A program made the position numbers and the translations under genes. Shown one piece after another: positions 57,686 to 64,000 of a stretch of 64,000 bases of DNA (positions are counted from its first letter, which is position 1; each line of letters begins with the position of its first letter). This DNA comes from Microbacterium sp. oral taxon 186 str. F0373 (GTDB lineage: Bacteria > Actinomycetota > Actinomycetes > Actinomycetales > Microbacteriaceae), in contig NZ_KE150458.1 in NCBI RefSeq assembly GCF_000411455.1, positions 880,876 to 944,875 of the forward strand. Direction: 5' to 3'. The notes beneath the pieces were generated by a model. It was not told the origin of the DNA and searched no databases. It worked only from the letters and a program-made list of their open reading frames with translations.

Positions 57686-59249
57686 CGGCTCCCCCTGTGT
57701 CTGTCGCGCCGTTCTCGTTCGGTGTCTGCGAGGCGGACGAGGACGTCCATTCCCGCACGGCCATCGCGAATCGCCGGCCGCGGTCGGCATACGAGTCGAA
57801 CTGGTCGAAGGATGCCGCAGCGGGGGCGAGGAGGACCACGTCACCGTCACGGGCGATCCGTGCCGCCGCAGCGACCACGTCTGCCATGACGTCTTCAGTC
57901 TGAGCGTGGTCCACTTCGAACACGGGAATGGCCGGCGCGTGTCGCGCGAACGCGTCGGTGATCGGTGTGCGTTCGACCCCGATGACGATGACGGCCTTCA
58001 CGCTCGGGCCGCGCGCGGCGACCAGTTCGCCGATGTCCACGCCCTTCATGTCGCCGCCCACGACCCAGACCGCTCCCGGGAACGCCGCCAGCGACGACGC
58101 GGCCGCGTGCGGGTTGGTCGCCTTGGAGTCGTCGATCCAGGTGATGCCGTTTGCGGTGGCGATGACCTCGATGCGGTGGGCGTCGAGCCGGAAGCTGCCG
58201 AGAGCCTCCGCAATGCGCGCGGGGGCCACATCGAGCGAGCGAGCCAGCGCGGATGCGGCGAGGATGTTGGCGACGATGTGCGGCGCGATCAGCCCCTGCG
58301 CGGCGAGATCGTCCAGCGTCGTGATCTCCAGCGCACTGGTGCGCCGATCCTCCAGGAAGGCGCGATCGACGACGATGCCGTCGACGATCCCGAGATCGCT
58401 CGGCCCCGGCACCCCGAGATCGAAACCGATCGCGCGGCATCCGTCAACGACATCGGCTTCTTCGACCATGACGCGGGTTGCGATGTCGGACTTGTTGTAG
58501 ACGCACGCGACGCGCGTGTGCTGGTAGACGATCGCCTTCGCATCGCGGTACGCGGCGAACGATCCATGCCACTGCAGGTGGTCGTCGGCGAGGTTCAGAC
58601 ATACGCTCGCGAACGGCGACACCGGCTCCGATCCCTGCTGGAGCGAGAGATACCAGAGCTGATGACTGGAGACCTCGACGACGAGCACGTCGAACCCGCT
58701 CGGGTCACGCACGGCGTCCAAGATCGGCACGCCGATGTTGCCGCACGGTGCGGCACGCAGCCCGCCGGCCACCAGCATCGTCGCGGTGAGCTGGGTCGTC
58801 GTCGTCTTGCCGTTGGTGCCGGTGATCAGCACCCAATCCGCGGGCGTACCATCGGCGCGCAGCACCTTGTCGCGGACGCGCCAGGCGAGCTCGATATCCC
58901 CCCAGAGGGCCGTCCCCCGCTCGCGGATCCAGGCGATGACCGGATGGTGGGGCGCGAAGCCGGGCGAGGCCACGACCACCTCGGGGTCGAAGTCGACGAG
59001 CTCGTCCGGAACGGCGCTCAGCGCTCCCAGGTGCAAACGCGCGCCGATCACGGGCAGAAGTCGCGCGTACTCCTCGCTCGCCGTCTCGCTGAGCACGAGG
59101 ACGTCCGCGCCGAGCTCCGCGAGGGTGTCGGCGACGGAGAATCCGGTCATCGACAGACCGAGCACGGCGACGCGCAGTCCACGCCAGTCGGCATGCCAGC
59201 TGCGGAGGGCATCGAGGTCGCGCACACCCGTCACAGTGCCGACAGCCAT
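57648..59249 (-). CDS. murD: UDP-N-acetylmuramoylalanine--D-glutamate ligase
   Basis: MurD adds D-Glu to UDP-MurNAc-L-Ala. The 533-residue protein has VAVLGLSMTGFSVADTLAEL at the N-terminus, the ATP loop LITGTNGKTTTTQLTA, the central HLQWHGSFAAYRDAKA and the C-domain DDSKATNPHAAASSLAAFPG, with LLAPAAASFDQFDSYADRG at the end. A Ser/Asp-rich tail of about 30 residues runs into ftsW. ATG 59249 lies 19 bases inside mraY; the longer open frame upstream is in mraY. Confidence 0.97.
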   Translation of the reverse strand: MAVGTVTGVRDLDALRSWHADWRGLRVAVLGLSMTGFSVADTLAELGADVLVLSETASEEYARLLPVIGARLHLGALSAVPDELVDFDPEVVVASPGFAPHHPVIAWIRERGTALWGDIELAWRVRDKVLRADGTPADWVLITGTNGKTTTTQLTATMLVAGGLRAAPCGNIGVPILDAVRDPSGFDVLVVEVSSHQLWYLSLQQGSEPVSPFASVCLNLADDHLQWHGSFAAYRDAKAIVYQHTRVACVYNKSDIATRVMVEEADVVDGCRAIGFDLGVPGPSDLGIVDGIVVDRAFLEDRRTSALEITTLDDLAAQGLIAPHIVANILAASALARSLDVAPARIAEALGSFRLDAHRIEVIATANGITWIDDSKATNPHAAASSLAAFPGAVWVVGGDMKGVDIGELVAARGPSVKAVIVIGVERTPITDAFARHAPAIPVFEVDHAQTEDVMADVVAAAARIARDGDVVLLAPAAASFDQFDSYADRGRRFAMAVREWTSSSASQTPNENGATDTGGADDHDDPADPSRR

Positions 59250-60340
59250 TCGACGTAGAAGAGGGCGACGCCGGTCACCGCGAGCATGCCGGCGATGATC
59301 CACATGCGCACGACGATCGTGATCTCTGGCCAGCCGCGCATCTCGAGGTGATGGTGGAACGGGCTCATGAGGAAGAGGCGCTTGCCGCCGGTGGCCTTGA
59401 AGTAGATGCGCTGCAGGATCACCGACCCCGGGCCGATGATGAAGACGCCGGCGATGATGACGGAGAGCAACTCGGCACGCGAGAGGATCGCCATCGCGGC
59501 GATCACGCCGCCGATGGCCATCGAGCCGACGTCCCCCATGAAGATCTTCGCCTTCGGCGCGTTCCACCAGAGGAAGCCCACGAGGGCGCCGACGAAGGAT
59601 GCCGCGATGATCGTGAGGTCCATCGGGTCGGGCGTCGCGTAGCAGCCGCCCACGTACGCGGTCACGAGCGCCTCGCTCGCGCAACGCTGCTGGAACTGCC
59701 AGAAGGTCACCAGGCTCAGCGCGGAGACGGTGAAGATGCCGGACCCGGTTGCGAGCCCGTCGAGGCCGTCGGTGAGGTTGGTCGAGTTCGACCACGCCAC
59801 CGAGATGAACGTGATCCAGATGAGGTAGACGATCCAGCCGACCACCGCGCCCAGCGCGAAGAACGACAGCATCGGGATGTCCCGGAAGAAGGAGACGTAG
59901 GGCGAGGCCGGCGTCTCCCCGCGCGCGTCGGGGAAGTTCAGCGCCATGATGCCGAAGGGAACCGCCACGATCACCTGGCCGACGATCTTGCGCCACCCCG
60001 ACAGACCGAGGCTGCGCTGCTGGCGCACCTTCATGAAGTCGTCGATGAAACCGACGACGCCGAACCCGACCATCATCCAGATGACGAGCAGACCCGAGAT
60101 CGACGGCGGCGCTCCCCCGGTGAGCGTTCCGACGAAGTACCCGACGATCGAGCCCACGATGAAGACGATGCCGCCCATGGTGGGTGTTCCGCGCTTCGTC
60201 TGATGGCTGGGATTGTGCGCGTTCTCGGGGGTGCGGATGACCTGACCCCAGCCGAGCTTCTCGAACAGCCGGATGAACAGCGGCGTGAGAAAGAGGGTGA
60301 ACGCGAGCGAGATCGTCGCAGCCGCCAGCAGTGATCTCAC
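59231..60340 (-). CDS. mraY: Phospho-N-acetylmuramoyl-pentapeptide transferase
   Basis: MraY moves the MurNAc-pentapeptide onto undecaprenyl phosphate, making lipid I. The 369-residue protein has ten membrane helices and the catalytic landmarks HQTKRGTPTMGGIVF, FIDDFMKVRQQRSLGL with the Asp pair, SNSTNLTDGLDGLATGSG, MGDVGSMAIGG and SPFHHHLEMRGWPE (the HHH motif). Its GTG or ATG start region overlaps the murF stop by four bases, so the two are coupled. Confidence 0.98.
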   Translation of the reverse strand: MRSLLAAATISLAFTLFLTPLFIRLFEKLGWGQVIRTPENAHNPSHQTKRGTPTMGGIVFIVGSIVGYFVGTLTGGAPPSISGLLVIWMMVGFGVVGFIDDFMKVRQQRSLGLSGWRKIVGQVIVAVPFGIMALNFPDARGETPASPYVSFFRDIPMLSFFALGAVVGWIVYLIWITFISVAWSNSTNLTDGLDGLATGSGIFTVSALSLVTFWQFQQRCASEALVTAYVGGCYATPDPMDLTIIAASFVGALVGFLWWNAPKAKIFMGDVGSMAIGGVIAAMAILSRAELLSVIIAGVFIIGPGSVILQRIYFKATGGKRLFLMSPFHHHLEMRGWPEITIVVRMWIIAGMLAVTGVALFYVEWLSAL

Positions 60341-61749
60341 GAGAACGATTCTCCCAGACGATCGCCGAGGTGCCGCAGGCCCGCGGAGTTGGACGATTTC
60401 ACGAGCACTCGGTCGCCGTCGCGGAGCTCACCGCGAAGATACTCGAACGCGTCGTCGGACGTCTCGAAGAAGACGGCTTCGCCGTCCCACGAGCCCTCGC
60501 CGACGGCGGCGAGGTACAGGCGACGGGCGTCGCGGCCGACGACGACGATGCGTTCGATGCGCAGGCGCACAGCGAGCAATCCGACGCGGTCGTGCTCCTC
60601 GCCGGCGAGCCCGCCGAGCTCGCTCATCGCTCCCAGCACGGCGACTTTGCGCTCGCCCGGGCCGGCGATCTGTGCGAGCGTACGCAGGGCCGCGGCCATC
60701 GAGTCGGGGCTCGCGTTGTACGCGTCGTTGATGATGCGGACCCGCTCCGAGCCCATCGGCTGCATCCGCCAGCGTTCGGCGATCTCGAGCGTCTCCAACC
60801 GGGCGATCGCCGCGTCGAGAGCGACCCCGAGCTCGCGCGCGGCGGTCAACGCGGCCAGCGCGTTCATGACGTGATGCTCTCCGAGGACACGCAGCCGCAG
60901 CGGCCACCGCCCATCCGCAGTCACGACGATGCACGTCGTTCCGGCGGCCGTGACCTCGACATCCTCAGCGCGCACCTCGGCTGCGGCTCCTCGTCCGAAC
61001 CACCGCACATCGACGCCTCGGGATACCGCGACATCGGCCATCGTGGCGACACGCGCGTCATCGCGGTTGAGCACGGCGACCCCACCGGGGCGTACCGCCT
61101 GAACGAGTTCGGTCTTCGCCTTCAGCGTCTCCTCGACGCCGCCGAAGCCTCCCGCATGAGCCAGCCCCACCATGAGGACGACGCCGACGTCGGGGGTGAC
61201 CAGTCCGGCGAGCCTCGCGATCTCACCGGGGCCGGATGCGCCGAACTCGCTGACCAGGAAGCGCGTGTCCTCCCGGACCCGCAGCATCGTCAGGGGTGCG
61301 CCGACCTCGTTGTTGAACGAGCCGCGCGGGGCGACGGTCTCGCCCTCCGCCTCCAGGATGCGGGCGAGCATGTTCTTCGTGGTCGTCTTGCCATTGGACC
61401 CCGTGATGCCGACGATCTGGAGCCGTCCACGGTCGCGCGCGGCGGCGACCACGGTGCGGGCGAGGTCGGACAGGGCCGCGACGGCGTCCGCAACGACGAT
61501 CTGACTGACCGGCGCCTCCACGCGTCGCTCGACGATCGCGAGGACGGCGCCCGAGGCGACGGCTCCGGCCACGAAGTTGTGGCCGTCGGTGACCTCTCCG
61601 GGCTTGGCGACGAAGATGTCGCCGGCGCTGATCTCGCGCGAGTCGGTGTCGACGTTGCCGTCGACGACGGTGTCAGGGGTGTCGTGGGGGGCCGGGTGCA
61701 GGGTGCCCGCCACAGCGGCGGCGACCTCGGCGAGCGTCATCCGGATCAT
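60337..61749 (-). CDS. murF: UDP-MurNAc-tripeptide--D-Ala-D-Ala ligase
   Basis: MurF adds the D-Ala-D-Ala end of the stem peptide. The 470-residue protein has VVDGNVDTDSREISAGDIFV in the UDP domain, the ATP loop GITGSNGKTTTKNMLARILE, GSFNNEVGAPLTMLRV, and IINDAYNASPDSMAAALRTL in the C-domain. It is the first Mur ligase after ftsI; the 40-base gap before it leaves no room for murE, which normally stands here. Confidence 0.97.
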   Translation of the reverse strand: MIRMTLAEVAAAVAGTLHPAPHDTPDTVVDGNVDTDSREISAGDIFVAKPGEVTDGHNFVAGAVASGAVLAIVERRVEAPVSQIVVADAVAALSDLARTVVAAARDRGRLQIVGITGSNGKTTTKNMLARILEAEGETVAPRGSFNNEVGAPLTMLRVREDTRFLVSEFGASGPGEIARLAGLVTPDVGVVLMVGLAHAGGFGGVEETLKAKTELVQAVRPGGVAVLNRDDARVATMADVAVSRGVDVRWFGRGAAAEVRAEDVEVTAAGTTCIVVTADGRWPLRLRVLGEHHVMNALAALTAARELGVALDAAIARLETLEIAERWRMQPMGSERVRIINDAYNASPDSMAAALRTLAQIAGPGERKVAVLGAMSELGGLAGEEHDRVGLLAVRLRIERIVVVGRDARRLYLAAVGEGSWDGEAVFFETSDDAFEYLRGELRDGDRVLVKSSNSAGLRHLGDRLGESFS

Positions 61750-61789
61750 AGGGTTCGTTCCTCACGCGCGGTGGCGCGTCACGGTGTCG

Positions 61790-63601
61790 TCATTGTGTCA
61801 CGGGCAGCAGCGGGGTGTCCGAGCCCGAGGGCATCACCCGGTAGTGCGTCAGCACCTGGGTCATCGCCTTCTTGAAGACCGAGCGGTTGGCCGACGACAT
61901 GGTGTTGGTCTTCGGCTCGTTGAAAAGGGTCAACACAACGTACTGCGGATCATCAGCCGGCGCGTAACCGGCCAGCGAGGTCATGAAGAGGTTGTCCTTG
62001 TAACCGCCGTGTCCGTCCGGAACCTGAGCGGTACCCGTCTTGACGGCCACGCGGTACCCGGGGATCTTGATGTCGTCGGCGAGTGTGCCCTGGGCGTAGA
62101 CGTTCTCGAGCATCTGGGAGACTTCGGCCGCGGTCTGCGGCTTGATGACCTGGACGGGGGCGGGCAAGGTCGGCGTGACGACGGTGCCGTCGGGCTTCGT
62201 GCAGGATTCCACGAGCTGTGCCGGCATCCGCACTCCGCCGTTGGCGATCGTCTGGAACAGGCTCGTCACCTGCGTCGGGGTCACCGTGAAGGCCTGCCCG
62301 AAGGTTGTCGTGTAGAAGGTCTGGTTGTCCCAGGTGGAGGCGTCGCGGATCTCTCCGGTGGGCTCGCCCGACCAGTTCAGCGCCGTGCCGTCGCCCACGC
62401 CGAAGCGCTTCAGGTAGTCGTAGCGCGTCTCGGCGGGAACCTGCGCGCCGAACTGCGACATGGCGACGTTGGAGGACTCCACGAGCCCGCCGGTGAGCGT
62501 CAGGTTCTGCGTGGGGTGACTCTCGGAGTCGTTGATCACCGCACCGTTGGGGAACTGGATGCGGTCTGGCGTCTCGACCGTCGATGTCGGGGTGAGACCG
62601 CCCTGCTCGATGACCGTGGCGGCCGTCACGGGCTTGAACGTCGATCCCGGCTCGTACGAGACGCGAAGCAGCCGCGAACCGCGATTGTCGGGGTCGGAGG
62701 CGCCCGGGTCGTTGGGGTCGACCGTCTTCGTCTCGGCGAGGGCCCGGATCTTGCCGGTCTTCGCCTCCATGACGATGATGCCGCCCCAGTCGGCCTGGTA
62801 GCGCGCGGTCTCTTCGGCGATCAGCTGCTGCATGAACCACTGCAGATCGCTGTCGATCGTGAGTTTCAGTGTGCCGCCGTTGACGGCCGGCTTCTCAATT
62901 TCGGTGCCGGGGATGATGACACCGTCCGCCCCGCGCTGGTAGGTCAACGAGCCGTCCGTTGCCTGGAGGCAGGAGTTCTGTAGAGACTCCAGGCCCTCCA
63001 GGGGGTCGCCGTCGGACCCGACGAAACCGATCAGGTTGCCCGCGACCGCACCGTCGGGGTAGGTGCGAGAGGGGTGGAGGGGGAAGGTCAGGAACGGGAG
63101 CTTGAGCGCCGCGAGTGCGCGGTACTCCTCCGTGGAGACGTACCGCTTCACATACGCGAATCGCGACGCCGAGTTCTCGGCCAGCGCGTCGGACACGATC
63201 TTCTCGACGTCCGCGGCCGACTGACCTGTGATCGCGGCGATCTTGGGCGCCACGTCGGTCCACGGCGTCATGATGTTCTTGCCGTCGGCATCCGTCATCG
63301 CGTTGCCGCTGGCATCGGTCTGCACCGCACCCTGCGCCGCGAGCATGGGGTCGATCTGCACGTCGTAGAGCGTCGTGCTGCTCGCGAGCACGACGCCGTT
63401 GTCGTCGACGATGTCGCCGCGCGCGCCGTAGAGAGTGCTCTTGGCCCCGGTCGCGAACTGCTCCGAGTCGTCGACGTGCTCGCGCGCGTTGACCACCTGG
63501 ATGTCCACCAGACGCACGACGAAGGCGGACAGCACCACCAGGACGACGGCGAGGGCGACGACGGTGCGGCGCCGCGGGCTGCGTGTTGCTCGTGTCGTCA
63601 T
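61790..63601 (-). CDS. ftsI: Septal peptidoglycan transpeptidase FtsI (class B PBP)
   Basis: FtsI cross-links new septal wall alongside FtsW. The 603-residue protein has one N-terminal membrane helix (VVALAVVLVVLSAFVVRLVD), a dimerization domain (about 45-240) and the transpeptidase domain with SxxK at Ser320-Lys323 (PGSTFKPVT), SxN at Ser376-Asn378 (ESSNVAMS) and KTG at Lys521 (VAVKTGTAQ). A pair of Cys in the outer domains could form a disulfide. It lies four bases after the ftsL-like gene. The next gene is murF rather than murE. Confidence 0.97.
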   Translation of the reverse strand: MTTRATRSPRRRTVVALAVVLVVLSAFVVRLVDIQVVNAREHVDDSEQFATGAKSTLYGARGDIVDDNGVVLASSTTLYDVQIDPMLAAQGAVQTDASGNAMTDADGKNIMTPWTDVAPKIAAITGQSAADVEKIVSDALAENSASRFAYVKRYVSTEEYRALAALKLPFLTFPLHPSRTYPDGAVAGNLIGFVGSDGDPLEGLESLQNSCLQATDGSLTYQRGADGVIIPGTEIEKPAVNGGTLKLTIDSDLQWFMQQLIAEETARYQADWGGIIVMEAKTGKIRALAETKTVDPNDPGASDPDNRGSRLLRVSYEPGSTFKPVTAATVIEQGGLTPTSTVETPDRIQFPNGAVINDSESHPTQNLTLTGGLVESSNVAMSQFGAQVPAETRYDYLKRFGVGDGTALNWSGEPTGEIRDASTWDNQTFYTTTFGQAFTVTPTQVTSLFQTIANGGVRMPAQLVESCTKPDGTVVTPTLPAPVQVIKPQTAAEVSQMLENVYAQGTLADDIKIPGYRVAVKTGTAQVPDGHGGYKDNLFMTSLAGYAPADDPQYVVLTLFNEPKTNTMSSANRSVFKKAMTQVLTHYRVMPSGSDTPLLPVTQ

Positions 63602-63605
63602 GGAC

Positions 63606-64000
63606 TCAGTGTGTGGCGGGGACGGGCAGACCGTCGGCGATGGCAGGGGGTGTCGGGTTATCGGGGATGGCCTTGTCGACGACCGAGCTGCCGCCGGTCG
63701 CGCCGAGGCTCGCCGCCGGATCGCCGACGAGCGGGCGTCCGCTGACGAGGGCGTTGCCGACGGCGGCCTTGCTCAACGCGTTGACCGCGCTCGCACCGGT
63801 CAGTCCCGCGGCGGTGCCGATGACGGCGTTGTCGCTCAGACGGAGGTAGGTCGGCGCCTGGCCGGTCACCATGCCCATCGCCTCCGCATTGGCGGCGAGG
63901 TACTGCGGCGAACTCAGGCCGGCGATGCTGTCCTGCAGCATCTGCTTCTGCCAGTCGAGACTGCGCTGCTGATCACCGAGAGTCGACAACTCGTACGAGG
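63606..64000 (-). CDS. FtsL-like division protein, 5' end beyond window
   Basis: The C-terminal 131 residues of a protein that runs off the right edge. The visible start is a coiled-coil-like stretch (YELSTLGDQQRSLDWQKQML) followed by SSPQYLAANAEAMGMV, the pattern seen at the end of the FtsL/FtsB-type coil, where a segment reading SPxxLxxxAxxLGM is typical. After it comes an Ala/Gly/Pro-rich tail of about 90 residues with no clear fold. Its position directly before ftsI supports an FtsL role; the membrane helix would lie outside the window. Confidence 0.7.
   Translation of the reverse strand, partial: SYELSTLGDQQRSLDWQKQMLQDSIAGLSSPQYLAANAEAMGMVTGQAPTYLRLSDNAVIGTAAGLTGASAVNALSKAAVGNALVSGRPLVGDPAASLGATGGSSVVDKAIPDNPTPPAIADGLPVPATH

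Overview
The window looks like an ordinary chromosomal segment of a high-GC actinobacterium, most likely Microbacterium or a close relative in the Microbacteriaceae. Grounds: GC-rich coding DNA with G/C in most third codon positions; the actinobacterial gene orders ctaE-qcrCAB, ctaC-ctaD-ctaF and ftsQ-ftsZ-yggS-sepF-yggT-wag31; no ftsA; whiA and rapZ next to the uvr genes; and many leaderless start codons. No rRNA, tRNA, CRISPR array, insertion sequence or prophage was seen. Genes are tightly packed, and no stretch over 300 bases lacks a gene. The longest gaps are about 217 bases before rpsA and 162 bases before ftsZ.

Layout. 1-12 kb (mostly minus strand): whiA, rapZ, uvrC, uvrA, a marR regulator divergent from a small Cys/His-rich protein, murE and uvrB. 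11.5-18.9 kb: a DUF4126 membrane protein, coaE, an orphan sensor histidine kinase coupled to a degenerate GGDEF membrane protein, rpsA, a cation diffusion facilitator and a YchJ-type protein. 19-24 kb: a lipoprotein and a secreted protein crossed by a patch of lower GC, a 5'-3' exonuclease, a PHP-domain protein, a small membrane protein and trpD. 24-33.4 kb: the aerobic respiratory block, with ctaE-qcrC-qcrA-qcrB and a rhodanese on the plus strand facing ctaC-ctaD-ctaF and a PP2C phosphatase on the minus strand, then erpA. 33.5-47 kb: an M20 peptidase, DUF3043 and other membrane proteins, pyrD, nrdR, hisD, dnaE, a Nudix hydrolase, an acyl-CoA ligase and an RluD-type synthase. 47-64 kb: lspA followed by the division and cell-wall (dcw) cluster, read on the minus strand from an ftsL-like gene at the window edge through ftsI, murF, mraY, murD, ftsW, murG, murC, ftsQ, ftsZ, yggS, sepF, yggT and wag31.

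How they work together. MurE, MurF, MraY, MurD, MurG and MurC make and flip-ready the peptidoglycan precursor, while FtsZ, SepF, FtsQ, FtsW, FtsI and Wag31 place and drive wall growth. The bc1 and aa3 oxidase subunits would form the actinobacterial supercomplex with a diheme QcrC. UvrA, UvrB and UvrC form the excision nuclease.

The least ordinary points are: murE missing from its usual slot between ftsI and murF, with a murE of non-DAP specificity type near uvrB; a divergent membrane-protein/GntR pair inside the dcw cluster; a palindrome holding the two -10 boxes of the marR pair; a low-GC mosaic patch at 19.14-19.56 kb; dyad symmetry upstream of ftsZ and of the Nudix gene; and a probable frameshift near 36.34 kb. 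I did not find a clear multi-gene system that is wholly undescribed.
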